Shown: positions 1 to 8,512, numbered from the stretch's first letter. The stretch is DNA of 44,011 nt from Planctomycetota bacterium (GCA_023150555.1 JAKLKQ010000057.1:1-44011); one strand, 5' to 3'. Notes: a model not told the origin generated them from the letters alone. Translations and numbers: made by a program.

Positions 1-16
1 CCAGGTCGCCTGGTAA
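1..16 (+). CDS. C-terminal tail of an upstream porin copy (partial)
   Basis: Only the last four codons (Q-V-A-W) and a TAA stop are inside the window. The bases are identical to the 3' end of the complete porin gene at 312-1946, and the identity continues through the terminator. This points to a tandem porin paralogue just outside the window. Identification rests on this match alone; the frame is set by comparison with the full copy. Confidence 0.6.
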
Positions 17-77
17 GCGCAGCTTCCAACCGAACCGCAAGCGGCGGGCGGCCCTTCAAAAGGCCGCCCGCTTTTTT
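1..77 (+). repeat. 77-base direct repeat, copy 1 (porin 3' end plus terminator)
   Basis: Bases 1-77 match 1931-2007 without a difference. The match covers the last porin codons, the stop, the spacer and the terminator hairpin, and ends within the T-run (eight T here, six in the other copy). Identity across non-coding bases indicates recent tandem duplication or gene conversion. Confidence 0.95.
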
Positions 78-79
78 TT
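44..79 (+). terminator. Rho-independent terminator of the upstream porin copy
   Basis: A perfect 10-bp GC stem (44-53 with 62-71) encloses an 8-base loop and is followed by eight T residues (72-79). It lies 27 bases after the stop codon of the partial porin. Confidence 0.9.
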
Positions 80-311
80 GCGCCTGCGGAACGCCGCCCG
101 GCCCCGGGAATTAACCCAACCCATTGATTTAATTGAGGTTGCAGGATCGACACCCCCATCCTGACGCATCCGACAAAAGCCGATATGCGTACTTGCGGGT
201 CTGGAAGGGGCCGTTAACATGTTGGAGCTACGCCTTTTCAGTTGGTACGGCCTTCCTGGCTTCCGCGCCGGGGAGGAACGTTGGCTTACACATGGAGGCG
301 ATGTTTCCATC

Positions 312-1946
312 ATGGTTTTCGGCAACAGGTCGCATAAGGCTTGGCTGGCAATCGGGTTGGTCTTCGCATTGGGCATGGCCCGCGCGGAGGAGCCTGCGAA
401 AAAGGGCGAGGAATACACGCAGGCGGAGATCGATGCGCTGAAGAAGCGCCTCGCCGACTTGAAGGAACAGCAGGCCAAGATGACGCCCGTCGGTGAAAGC
501 AGCAACAGCGTCGAACAGGAGTTCGAGAACAAGTACGGTCCCGACGCGCCGGTGCGCACTCGCGAAGGCAAGCTGACGCTCGGCGGCCTGGTGCAGGTCT
601 GGTTCTACACGATCCAGAACGACAACGTGGGCTGGACCAACGCCGACGTGCTCAACGGCGGCCCCGGCGCCGGCTTCGGCAGCAACGAGACCGCGGACAA
701 CGATTCGTTCCGCGTGCGCCGCGCCGAACTGCGCTTCACGATGGACATCCACGAGAACGTCCGCGCGTACATCATGCTCGATCCGGCCGCCGAAGCCGAC
801 AGCTTCCCGGGCCTGCCGTCCAACCAGAGCAGCCTCGGCAGCGGCGTGGTGAACATCAACAACGGCTTCCAGACCGTGGTCCAGGGCGACGACGGGGAAC
901 TCTTCATCTCCGTTCAGGATGCCGGCGCGGTTCGCAACGACGCGGTGCGCACCGGCGACGGCACGGCCAACCGCACGGTTCACGAAGCCTGGATCCAGTA
1001 CCACGGCATCGTCCCGCACCACGACTTCCGCGTCGGCCAGATGCTGCCGCACCTGGGCGAGGAAGGCCTCCGCGACGACGCGGAGCTGGACTTCGTCGAA
1101 CGCTCCATGATCGGCCAGACCGCCCACAACTACGACCTGGGCCTGGAAGCCCACGGCACCTGGTTCGACGACCGCCTGCAGTACTGGATCAGCGTTTTCA
1201 ACGGCGCCGGCACGGCCTTCCAGACGCGCGCGAACCGTGCCGACGACAACGACGACTTCGACGTCGTGGCCGCCGTCATGGGCCGCCCGGTGTGGAAGGA
1301 CGAGACCTGGGGCAGCCTGGAGCTGGGCTATAGCATCCGCTGGGGCCAGGGCGGCGAGGCGTCTAGCCACACGCCCGGCCAGACCCCGCTGGACGGCCTG
1401 AACCGCCGCCGCACGAACCACGTCATGCACAACGCGTACGTCCACTACCTGGCCGGCGGCCCGGTCCGCGGCCTGTGGCTGCGCGGCGAGTACCAGCAGT
1501 ACCGCGACCGCTTCGCACCGAACGAAGTGATCACCGGCCTGGCCAACCTGACGTCCGATCCGGGCGAGTTCACGATCCGCGGCTGGTACGGCGCGCTGGG
1601 CTACAAGCTCAGCGACAGCATCTTCGGCGAGAACCTGCGCGGCAGCAGCAAGGTGCTGCTGAAGAACCTGCTCGAGCCGATGGAGTTCGCCTTCCGCTAC
1701 GAAGTGATGCAGAACCTCTTTTACGCGGATCCCGCCTACCCGACCCGCCGCCTGGATGCTTTCCAGACGCAGGTCGTCACCGCGGGCATCAACTACTACA
1801 TCCGCGGGCACAACGCCAAGCTGCAGTTCAACTACAACTGGGTGGACGAAGAGAGCCACGTCGACAACCTCACCTCCGACCCCCAGCGCGCCGTCCGCGA
1901 CGTGAAGAACGACAACTTCGTGGTCAACTTCCAGGTCGCCTGGTAA
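312..1946 (+). CDS. Phosphate-selective porin O/P-like outer-membrane porin
   Basis: A 544-residue outer-membrane beta-barrel porin resembling the OprP/OprO (Porin_O_P) family, which passes anions such as phosphate or polyphosphate. The ATG at 312 gives a clear signal peptide ending near MARA before EEP. GGAGG at 294-298 precedes it, with a rather long 13-base spacing. An earlier in-frame start at 219 would add 31 residues and bury the signal peptide. After the signal comes a short coiled coil (EIDALKKRLADLKEQQAKM), as in many such porins. The barrel follows, opening with a GGLVQVWFY strand and an FRVRRAELRF segment, and aromatic alternating strands run to the C-terminal W. A terminator follows directly, so the gene is probably monocistronic. 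The true substrate is not readable from the sequence. Confidence 0.8.
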   Translation: MVFGNRSHKAWLAIGLVFALGMARAEEPAKKGEEYTQAEIDALKKRLADLKEQQAKMTPVGESSNSVEQEFENKYGPDAPVRTREGKLTLGGLVQVWFYTIQNDNVGWTNADVLNGGPGAGFGSNETADNDSFRVRRAELRFTMDIHENVRAYIMLDPAAEADSFPGLPSNQSSLGSGVVNINNGFQTVVQGDDGELFISVQDAGAVRNDAVRTGDGTANRTVHEAWIQYHGIVPHHDFRVGQMLPHLGEEGLRDDAELDFVERSMIGQTAHNYDLGLEAHGTWFDDRLQYWISVFNGAGTAFQTRANRADDNDDFDVVAAVMGRPVWKDETWGSLELGYSIRWGQGGEASSHTPGQTPLDGLNRRRTNHVMHNAYVHYLAGGPVRGLWLRGEYQQYRDRFAPNEVITGLANLTSDPGEFTIRGWYGALGYKLSDSIFGENLRGSSKVLLKNLLEPMEFAFRYEVMQNLFYADPAYPTRRLDAFQTQVVTAGINYYIRGHNAKLQFNYNWVDEESHVDNLTSDPQRAVRDVKNDNFVVNFQVAW

Positions 1947-2007
1947 GCGCAGCTTCCAACCGAACCGCAAGCGGCGGGCGGCCCTTCAAAAGGCCGCCCG
2001 CTTTTTT
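1931..2007 (+). repeat. 77-base direct repeat, copy 2
   Basis: Identical to bases 1-77 of the window. It covers the end of the complete porin gene and its terminator. Confidence 0.95.
1974..2007 (+). terminator. Rho-independent terminator of the porin gene
   Basis: A perfect 10-bp GC-rich stem (1974-1983 with 1992-2001) with an 8-base loop and six T residues. It sits between the porin stop and the convergent dihydrouridine synthase gene. Confidence 0.9.
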
Positions 2008-2045
2008 GTGCCTGCTAGAAAGCTAAGCGTGAGGCAACGGGTGAG

Positions 2046-3044
2046 TTATGCGCCGCCGCCGAAGCGCGCCAGCGCGGCCTCGGCCTGCTCGCGCGTGCTC
2101 AGCTGGCACAGCGCCGCGTAGAAGGCTTCCCGCGCCTCGGGCGGCTGCAGGTGCGCGGCGTAGTCCTTCGCCAGGCGCCGCGCGTGCCGGCAGGCGGTCT
2201 CCTCGCCCAGGTGTTCGATCAGCATGTCCAGGTGCCGGCGGAAGACGGCGCAGACCTCGCGGGCGTCCGGCAGAGGGGGCTCGGCGCCCGTCTCCAGCAG
2301 CGCCTGCGCGCGCGCGAAGATCCACGGGTCGCCGGTGGCCGCGCGGGCGAAGTAGACCAGCGCGCAGCCGCGATCGCGCAGCATGGCGACGGCCTCGGGC
2401 GCGCTGCGCACGTCGCCGCCGCCCACCACCGGCACGCGCACGGCCTTCGCGACGGCCTCGACGATCGCGTGGTCGGCCTTCCCGCCGTAGGCCTGCCGTA
2501 CGGTACGCGGATGCAGCGCGATCATCGCGGCGCCGCCGGCTTCCGCGGCCCGTGCCACTTCCACGGCCGTGATGTTCGCCTCGTCCAGGCCGCTGCGCAT
2601 CTTCACGGTCACCGGCGCGGGATCGGCGGCATCGCGCAGCACGCGCACCAGGCGCTCGACCTTGGGCGGATCGGCCAGCAGGCCGCCGCCGGCGCCGTCG
2701 CTGACGATGCGGCGGATGGGGCAGGCGATGTTGAAGTCCACGAACGGGAAGCCCAGCTCGCGGGTCAGGATGCGCGCCGCGCCGGCCAGTTCCTCCTCGT
2801 CGGCGCCGCAGATCTGCCCGCCGCACAGGCGTTCGGAAGGGTGGCGTTCGAGGATGCGCATGGTCTCGGGGTCGCCTTCGACGACGAAGCGCGCCTTCAC
2901 CATCTCGGTGCAGGAAAAGGACGCGCCGTGCTCCTGGCAGAGCACGCGCAGCGGCCAGCAGGTGAACTGGGCCATCGGCGAGAGCCCGAACGGGCCGCTC
3001 AGCACGTGGGAACCCAGGCGAAGTTCGGCAAGCGCGGGTTGCAT
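2046..3044 (-). CDS. tRNA-dihydrouridine synthase family protein (copy 1)
   Basis: A 332-residue flavoprotein of the Dus family. These reduce specific uridines in tRNA to dihydrouridine using FMN and NADPH. The TIM-barrel opening GPFGLSPMAQFT corresponds to the usual APMAGxT region. The catalytic cysteine motif reads DFNIACP (Cys108) where most members have DxNxGCP. VTVKMRSG and VPVVGGGDV match the substrate- and FMN-binding loops, but the latter is usually GNGDI. Near the end FARAATGDPWIF fits the usual ARAaxGnPWlF. It is convergent with the porin gene and separate from the second dus gene at 4037. The departures from consensus suggest a divergent paralogue, possibly with another target uridine. 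Which Dus subfamily it belongs to is not resolved. Confidence 0.85.
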   Translation of the reverse strand: MQPALAELRLGSHVLSGPFGLSPMAQFTCWPLRVLCQEHGASFSCTEMVKARFVVEGDPETMRILERHPSERLCGGQICGADEEELAGAARILTRELGFPFVDFNIACPIRRIVSDGAGGGLLADPPKVERLVRVLRDAADPAPVTVKMRSGLDEANITAVEVARAAEAGGAAMIALHPRTVRQAYGGKADHAIVEAVAKAVRVPVVGGGDVRSAPEAVAMLRDRGCALVYFARAATGDPWIFARAQALLETGAEPPLPDAREVCAVFRRHLDMLIEHLGEETACRHARRLAKDYAAHLQPPEAREAFYAALCQLSTREQAEAALARFGGGA

Positions 3045-3078
3045 GGCTTGGGATTCTACCGGTCCGGAACGCTACGGA

Positions 3079-3948
3079 CTACGGCGTAGGCTGCTCAAAC
3101 GGCACCGGCGGAGCAGCCGGTGCGGGTGGCGGCGGGGCGAGTTTCAGGCCGCGCGGGGTCTGGACGTAGTGCGCCTGCGGCAGGTTGGCGCTGGGGCTGG
3201 TGCGATCGGGGTGCACGCCTTCGCCGCTGCGGGTGGCGGGCGGTCGGTGCGCGTGCGGGGGCCGCGCGTAGCCGGAGCCGGAGATGACGTAGCCGCCGTA
3301 GATCACGCCGCCGTAGCTGCGGTAGGGATAGACGTCGCCCTGTTCCTCGCGCGCGAGTTCGGCGCGCTCCTTCTCCAGCTCGGCGCGCTCAAGCCGCAGG
3401 CGTTCGATCTCGGCGCGGGTGCGTTCGAGTTCGTTCAGCGCCTTCAGGCGTTCGAGGTCGGCCTTGGCTTCGGGCGTGACCCACGCGTCGTTGTGGCGCA
3501 CCATGCCGCGGGCCTGTTGGATCTCGTCCTCGGTCATCCACTTCCCGTCGTGCTTGGTGTAGCCCAGCCCCGCGCGGGCAACGGCGTTGTCGGCGTCGAG
3601 TTCGATCGCCTTGCGGAAGCAAGCCTCGGCCTGGTTGTCCATCTCCCGGCTGCGCGCCCACTGGCCCAGCTCGGCGAATTTGGCGGCGGCGCCGCCGGCT
3701 TTATCGTCGATCGCGGCGAGCTGCTTCTCGTAGGCCTCGACGAGCGACTCCTTCTTCTCGATGCGCTCCACCTTCGAGGCGTCCAGGATCACGACGCCGT
3801 CCGGCTTCTCGACAATGACCTTGTCGCCCTTGACGGTGACCTTGCCCTCGATGGAGCGGCCGTTCGTGAGGTATACGATGTCGGCCGAGGCCGCGCCGCA
3901 GGTGAGCAGCAGTGCCAGGGCCAGGATGCGGGTCCATGAAACGTGCAT
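3079..3948 (-). CDS. Secreted TPR-like/coiled-coil protein of unknown function
   Basis: A 289-residue exported protein. The start at 3948 is chosen because AAGGAGG sits just upstream and the product opens with a signal peptide cleaved near ASA before DIV; a longer open frame upstream has no such support. Residues 25-75 (VYLTNGRSIEGKVTVKGD) look like a small beta domain. A TPR-like helix pair follows (AEACFRKAIELDADNAVARAGLGY) with a HDGKWMTEDEI segment, then a charged coiled coil rich in E and R. The C-terminus is Gly/Tyr-rich and then Pro/Ala-rich and probably disordered. It lies divergently from the second dus gene. No catalytic motif is visible; a scaffold or envelope role is only a guess. 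Confidence 0.7.
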   Translation of the reverse strand: MHVSWTRILALALLLTCGAASADIVYLTNGRSIEGKVTVKGDKVIVEKPDGVVILDASKVERIEKKESLVEAYEKQLAAIDDKAGGAAAKFAELGQWARSREMDNQAEACFRKAIELDADNAVARAGLGYTKHDGKWMTEDEIQQARGMVRHNDAWVTPEAKADLERLKALNELERTRAEIERLRLERAELEKERAELAREEQGDVYPYRSYGGVIYGGYVISGSGYARPPHAHRPPATRSGEGVHPDRTSPSANLPQAHYVQTPRGLKLAPPPPAPAAPPVPFEQPTP

Positions 3949-4000
3949 TTTAGGGTCCTCCTTCTCCTTTAAATGTAGAATATGCGCCTCCGTAGTCCAC

Positions 4001-4030
4001 TTTATTCCCTGCCGCCCTTGAGGGTAGAAT
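4001..4030 (+). promoter_or_regulatory. Possible promoter of the second dus gene, leaderless type
   Basis: A TAGAAT box at 4025-4030 (five of six to the -10 consensus) ends six bases before the ATG at 4037. A weak TTTATT lies 18 bases upstream at 4001-4006. No Shine-Dalgarno sequence lies before the ATG, so transcription could begin at or next to the start codon. Confidence 0.4.
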
Positions 4031-4036
4031 ACCCGG

Positions 4037-5068
4037 ATGGTCACGAACCGACCCCGCACGGCTTCCGCACCCGTCAAGGCGCTGCGCATCGGCGCGCTGG
4101 TCGTCGACCCGCCCATCCTGCAGGCGCCGATGGCGGGCTTCACGAACTTCGCGTTCCGGCGCATCGTGCGCGAATTCGGCGGGGCGGGGCTGCTGGCGAC
4201 GGAGATGATCTCCGCCGAAGGCTTCGTGCGCATGACCGGCGGCGTGAAGGGCGCGCCCGCGCGGCTGTGGGGCGTCAAGGACGAACCGCGCCCGCTGGCC
4301 GTGCAGATGTGGGACAACGACGAAGCCACCCTGGCCGAGGTCGGCCGGCGCCTGGCCGGCGAGTACGGCGTCAGCGTCGTGGACATCAACTTCGGCTGCC
4401 CGGTGAAGCGCATCTGCGACGCGCACTCCGGCAGCTACCTCCTTTCCGAGCCCGCGCGCGTGGGGCGCATCGTCGAGCGCGTCGTCCAGGCCTGCGCGCC
4501 GACGCCCGTCACCGCCAAGATCCGCCTGGGCTGCTCGCACAAGAACGTCACGGCCTTCGAGGTCGCGCGCGCGGTCGAAGCCGCCGGCGCGGCCGCGCTG
4601 ACCGTGCACGGGCGCGTGGCCGAGGACTACTTCAAGGGCAGCGCTGACTGGGACCGCATCGCCGCGATCAAGACGAAGCTCGATAAGATGCCGCTGATCG
4701 GCAACGGCGACCTGGACAGCGCGGAGAAAGTCGTCGCGGCCTTCGAACGCTACGGCGTCGACGGCGTGATGATCGCCCGCGCGGCGCTGACGCGCCCGTG
4801 GCTCTTCCGCGAGGCCGCCGCGGCGTTGCGGGGCGAGCCCGTGCCGCCGGCGCCGGACCTGGCCGAGCAGCGCGCGCTGATGCTGCGCCACCACGAACAG
4901 ATCGTCGAACGCTTCGGCGAGCAGCGCGGCAACGTGCTGATGAGGCGCTACGCGTGCAACTACGCGCAGGGCAAGCGCGGCGCGGTGGCCTTCCGCAGGT
5001 ACATCAACCGGGTGGTGACCAACGACGAGTTCCGCAGGGTGGTGGACGAGTACTTCCCGCGCGCCTGA
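4037..5068 (+). CDS. tRNA-dihydrouridine synthase, DusB-like (copy 2)
   Basis: A 343-residue FMN-dependent tRNA-dihydrouridine synthase that matches the family consensus well. It has LQAPMAGFTNFAFR at the first barrel strand, DINFGCPVKRI with catalytic Cys121, TAKIRLG, TVHGR, PLIGNGDL for FMN phosphate binding and MIARAALTRPWLF near the end of the barrel. A C-terminal helical domain follows for tRNA contact. It therefore looks like the main Dus of the cell, with the 2046-3044 gene as a divergent paralogue. The start is the first ATG and lacks a ribosome-binding site (see the -10-like box directly upstream). The lipoprotein gene follows 24 bases downstream. Confidence 0.9.
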   Translation: MVTNRPRTASAPVKALRIGALVVDPPILQAPMAGFTNFAFRRIVREFGGAGLLATEMISAEGFVRMTGGVKGAPARLWGVKDEPRPLAVQMWDNDEATLAEVGRRLAGEYGVSVVDINFGCPVKRICDAHSGSYLLSEPARVGRIVERVVQACAPTPVTAKIRLGCSHKNVTAFEVARAVEAAGAAALTVHGRVAEDYFKGSADWDRIAAIKTKLDKMPLIGNGDLDSAEKVVAAFERYGVDGVMIARAALTRPWLFREAAAALRGEPVPPAPDLAEQRALMLRHHEQIVERFGEQRGNVLMRRYACNYAQGKRGAVAFRRYINRVVTNDEFRRVVDEYFPRA

Positions 5069-5092
5069 GCGCGCATCCCGAAGAGGTGTTCC

Positions 5093-6502
5093 ATGCGTCG
5101 AGCATTCCTGGCCGCGTCTTGCGCGTTGGCAGGGCTGCTGCTGCAGGCCTGCAACGAAAAATTCGACGTGGAGATGGAGCCTAAGGACGATGGCCTGGAG
5201 CGCACCATCAAGGTCTACAAGCTCGAAGGTGCCAGCACGTCCACGCCGCCCAAAACGGTCGACGCCGACGGCAAGACGCTCGAGAAGGTCCGTGAACTTT
5301 ACAAACAAAAAGGCGAAGCGGACAAGGACGGCAAAAAGGTCTTCAGGACCTTCCTTAAAGACAGCCACGTGAATCTCGACGGCGGCACGGCGCGGTACGT
5401 CCGGCTTGCTTCGGATCTCGGTGCTGCGTCCTACTATTCGGAGAGCTTCGATGATTCGGACGATCTCGCGGGCGATCTGGATGCGCAGTTGGAAAGGGCG
5501 AACCAGATTGCGGACATGCTGCACGAATGGTTCGAGATGGAACTCGCCAACGAACCCCGCGCCAAGACGCTGCTGGAATGGATCGACAGGGACTTTCGAA
5601 GAGACTTCAAGAACCTCATCGTCTATGTGAAACTGGTGTCCAAGCAAAGGAGCCTGGAAGCGTTCAAGGACAATCTCGCCAAGGTAACCAGCTATCTGAT
5701 AAATCACGGGTATCTCACCAAAGAGGATGCGCCGCGCGTGGCCAGGGCCATCTTGAATCTGGAATCGGCGGAGGGCGATCAACAACTCTTTGAGTGGCAG
5801 CAGCGCTTCGTGGCGCGCAAGATGGGTATTCCGGAGGACAAGCCCATACCGGAGTCGCTCGCGTTTCTCGGCAATCGCGAGCGACTTGTCGCCTCCATGC
5901 AGTCCAAACTGTCCAAGACAAAGACCTATCTGGCGTTGAAGGGCAAAAAGCTTCCCAAGGAGCTGGACCCTATGGCGCCGGACAATCCGTCGCTGGGCGA
6001 GCAGATGTTTCTTTCCCTTTTATCCTCTGCCTTCTCGTTCGATCTCAACCTCTTTGGATCCGATCCCACCTGGGACGTAAGCCTCAGAGCTCCGGTACAG
6101 CCGTTCTGGACCAACGGCACGTGGGACGAAAAGAGGCGAACGATTCGTTGGGACCCGTTTACGGCAGGCAAGAAGGATGCTCCTTTCGTCTACGCCGCCT
6201 GGGCTGAACCCTCCGAGCGCCAGACTGTGCGCTTCGGAAAGGTGCTGTTGGATGGCGCGCACCTGGGCGCCTACGCGCTGTGGTTCCAGGCGCTGCACGA
6301 GAACGAGCGCGCCGATTGGACCGCCTTCGTCGATACGGTCAAGCCCGGCGACGACGTGGCGAAGGCGCTCGAAGGCTTCCGCTTCAAAGGAGAGAAGGCC
6401 CTCGACGAGAAGGAAGTCAAGCCGGGCCTCAGCAACGCCGTGCGCGATATCTTCCGTAAGGCACTGGCGCCGGATGAGCCCGAGCGCCCCAAGCAACAAT
6501 AG
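5093..6502 (+). CDS. Putative lipoprotein of unknown function
   Basis: A 469-residue protein with a lipoprotein signal: a basic start, a hydrophobic stretch and the lipobox LLQAC with the acceptor at Cys20. The mature part is mostly charged and predicted helical, with no enzyme motif that I recognise. Its middle (about 5200-6250) is visibly less GC-rich and uses A- or T-ending codons more than the genes around it. That may mean transfer or weak selection. The start is preceded by only a weak AGAGG. It is 24 bases after the dus stop and 72 bases before the next exported protein, so it may be cotranscribed with them. An outer-membrane or periplasmic location is inferred from the signal only. 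Confidence 0.7.
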   Translation: MRRAFLAASCALAGLLLQACNEKFDVEMEPKDDGLERTIKVYKLEGASTSTPPKTVDADGKTLEKVRELYKQKGEADKDGKKVFRTFLKDSHVNLDGGTARYVRLASDLGAASYYSESFDDSDDLAGDLDAQLERANQIADMLHEWFEMELANEPRAKTLLEWIDRDFRRDFKNLIVYVKLVSKQRSLEAFKDNLAKVTSYLINHGYLTKEDAPRVARAILNLESAEGDQQLFEWQQRFVARKMGIPEDKPIPESLAFLGNRERLVASMQSKLSKTKTYLALKGKKLPKELDPMAPDNPSLGEQMFLSLLSSAFSFDLNLFGSDPTWDVSLRAPVQPFWTNGTWDEKRRTIRWDPFTAGKKDAPFVYAAWAEPSERQTVRFGKVLLDGAHLGAYALWFQALHENERADWTAFVDTVKPGDDVAKALEGFRFKGEKALDEKEVKPGLSNAVRDIFRKALAPDEPERPKQQ

Positions 6503-6574
6503 TTCGCAGAGTTCCCTGATAAACGAGCGGCAGATGCATTATTACAGCAGGCCGGACCTATACAAGGAGGTGTC

Positions 6575-7732
6575 ATGCGTCCTAACGCGGTCCTTCGAAT
6601 AGGCGCCCTGGCGGGCGTCCTCTGGTGCTGCGGCGATCTTGCGGCCGCAGCCGGTCTCTCCAACGAAGCGAACGCTTCCCAGGCGGAAGTCCAGCAGTGG
6701 ATCGCGCAGCTCGGCGACGAGGACTTCAGCGTGCGCGAAGCCGCGACCAACGCCCTGATTCCGAACGCCCGGGCCTGTTGGGCCAGCCTGCAGGCCGCGG
6801 GGCGGTCGAAGGAGGCCGAGGTGCGCGAGCGCGCCTTGAAGATCCTGGCCAACTGCTACCAGGAGCGCCTGAAGGTCCTGCTCCTGCGCGAGAGGGTCTT
6901 GCTCGAGTATGCCCGCGCCGAAACCCGTGCGCTGATGACCCCGCTGGTCGCGAAGTTCCGGGGGTTCGAAAAGGCGTGCGACGGCTACCAGGCCTGCGTC
7001 CTTGCCGTGGAGACCGAGTTCGAGCGCGCGCGGACGAGCGTCCAATACCGCGTTCGAGCGGCGATCGCCGTAGAACGCAGCCTGGGAGCGCTGACGGAGT
7101 CGGAGCGCACCGAGGACATGAAAAAGCGCCTGGCCGCGGCCAAAGCGGCGATCGCCGAGGCCGACCGCGAGATCGATGTCTTGAAGGCCGGCCTGAAGGC
7201 CAAGCGCGAGGAGCTGGACCGGTCCAAGGCCGCCGACGAAGCCGCCAAGGCCGATGCCTTCGAGACGTTAAAGCGCATGCGGATCGAGCGCGCGGTCCAG
7301 GAGGCCGTCCTTGGCAGCCGGATCAACCAGATGGACGAGGCGATGGACGAATCGACCGGCGACTTCCTGCTGAATCTGCCGGCGCCGCCCGAGGCGTGGG
7401 ATCCCAACGCGTTGCCGTGGGGACGCCGCATGAATGCGCCCCTTTTCGTGCCGGGCGTCTGCGCGACGGTGCGCTTGACGGCGCGCATTTTCGAAGGAGC
7501 CACGGGCATTCCGGTCGAAGTGAGCGGGCAGCAGCGGACCGACTGCAGCCTGGAACCCGACCGGGCAAATCCCAGAGCGTTCCTCGCGGACCCGGGGTCG
7601 GTCGGGCAGCCCGCCGCCCGCCTCGGCCGGGCCGAACGCTTCTTCAACGACATCGCGGCCCTGCGCGGCGTGACGGTCGAAATCGACGCCGAAAACGCCC
7701 GAGTGCGCGTCGAGATCCAGGACGCGGAGTAG
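6575..7732 (+). CDS. Secreted HEAT-like/coiled-coil protein of unknown function
   Basis: A 385-residue exported protein. AAGGAGG at 6563-6569 fixes the ATG at 6575, and a signal peptide ends around AAAAG. Residues 40-100 carry a HEAT-like helical pair opening with the segment LGDEDFSVREAA. I associate this start with secreted planctomycete proteins, but that is from memory and not tested here. Residues about 170-245 form a long charged coiled coil (repeated K/E/A heptads). The last 130 residues include PAPPEAWDPNALPWG and are of unknown fold. No catalytic residues are evident. It lies upstream of hslV in the same direction but has its own ribosome-binding site, and a promoter-like sequence separates it from hslV. 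Confidence 0.7.
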   Translation: MRPNAVLRIGALAGVLWCCGDLAAAAGLSNEANASQAEVQQWIAQLGDEDFSVREAATNALIPNARACWASLQAAGRSKEAEVRERALKILANCYQERLKVLLLRERVLLEYARAETRALMTPLVAKFRGFEKACDGYQACVLAVETEFERARTSVQYRVRAAIAVERSLGALTESERTEDMKKRLAAAKAAIAEADREIDVLKAGLKAKREELDRSKAADEAAKADAFETLKRMRIERAVQEAVLGSRINQMDEAMDESTGDFLLNLPAPPEAWDPNALPWGRRMNAPLFVPGVCATVRLTARIFEGATGIPVEVSGQQRTDCSLEPDRANPRAFLADPGSVGQPAARLGRAERFFNDIAALRGVTVEIDAENARVRVEIQDAE

Positions 7733-7748
7733 TGCCCGTTCCCGCGCC

Positions 7749-7777
7749 TTGCCCGCCTTCGTTCAAGTGCGTATGCT
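7749..7777 (+). promoter_or_regulatory. Candidate promoter of hslV
   Basis: TTGCCC (7749-7754) and TATGCT (7772-7777) are separated by 17 bases; each matches four of six consensus positions. The hslV start lies 34 bases further on. Confidence 0.4.
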
Positions 7778-7811
7778 CTCCCGTGTCCATTCACGCGAAC
7801 ACGAGGTCCTC

Positions 7812-8360
7812 ATGAGCGCGCACGATTCGAGTTACACCCTTCACGGCACCACCGTGCTGGCCGTCCGGCGCGGCACCAAGGTCGCCCTGGGTGGCGACGG
7901 CCAGGTCAGCCACGGCGCCACTGTGCTGAAGGCCACCGCGCACAAGATCCGCAAGCTCAAGGGCGGGCAGCTGGTCGGCTTCGCGGGCAGTACCGCCGAC
8001 GCCTTCGCGCTGCTGGAGCGCTTCGAGGGGAAGCTCGAGGAGTACAAGGGCAACCTGCGCCGCGCCGCCGTGGAACTGGCCAAGCAATGGCGCATGGACC
8101 GCGCGCTGCGCCGCCTCGAAGCGATGCTCGTCACCGCCGACCCCGAAACCCTGATCCTTGTCACCGGCCAGGGCGACGTTCTGGAGCCTGACGACGGCAT
8201 CGTCGCGATCGGTTCGGGCGGACCCTACGCGCTGGCCGCCGCGCGCGCGCTGGCCAAGCACACGAAGCTCAAGCCCCGCGAGGTCGTCGAGCACGCCCTG
8301 GCCGAGGCCGCCGAGATCTGCATCTACACCAACAAGAACTTCGTCATCGAAGAGATCTGA
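7812..8360 (+). CDS. hslV: ATP-dependent protease proteolytic subunit HslV
   Basis: A 182-residue threonine peptidase subunit that forms the double hexameric core capped by the HslU ATPase. The signature TTVLAVRRG followed by a GGDGQVS segment identifies it. The catalytic Thr is probably residue 13, after MSAHDSSYTLHG. The protein would then carry a 12-residue propeptide ending in His-Gly, much like the HG-T junction of Thermotoga HslV and unlike the Met-Thr start of the E. coli enzyme. The ATG at 7812 has GAGG six bases upstream; the frame is open further upstream but lacks support. The length is normal for the family. Unusually, its partner hslU is not adjacent: a sigma factor gene lies between them. 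Confidence 0.95.
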   Translation: MSAHDSSYTLHGTTVLAVRRGTKVALGGDGQVSHGATVLKATAHKIRKLKGGQLVGFAGSTADAFALLERFEGKLEEYKGNLRRAAVELAKQWRMDRALRRLEAMLVTADPETLILVTGQGDVLEPDDGIVAIGSGGPYALAAARALAKHTKLKPREVVEHALAEAAEICIYTNKNFVIEEI

Positions 8361-8387
8361 TTCATAAGCCCTTGTATTTAAAAGAGT

Positions 8388-8393
8388 TATAAT
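8388..8393 (+). promoter_or_regulatory. Consensus -10 box upstream of the sigma factor gene
   Basis: A perfect TATAAT stands in an AT-rich patch (8361-8403) between hslV and the sigma factor gene. No good -35 is present at 16-18 bases: TTGTAT at 8372-8377 is too close, and TTCATA at 8361-8366 is 21 bases away. The AT-rich patch is striking in this GC-rich DNA and makes a promoter here plausible. Confidence 0.45.
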
Positions 8394-8512
8394 TCAGAAA
8401 AAGTGCGGGATTAAGGCGTTAGAAGCGCGCCTTCCGCGATAGATAGGACACCACCCGGGGCGGGCGTTCCGCGCCGGGTCGTTTGAGGCTCCGGGAGCTG
8501 CCGCGTTTCGCC

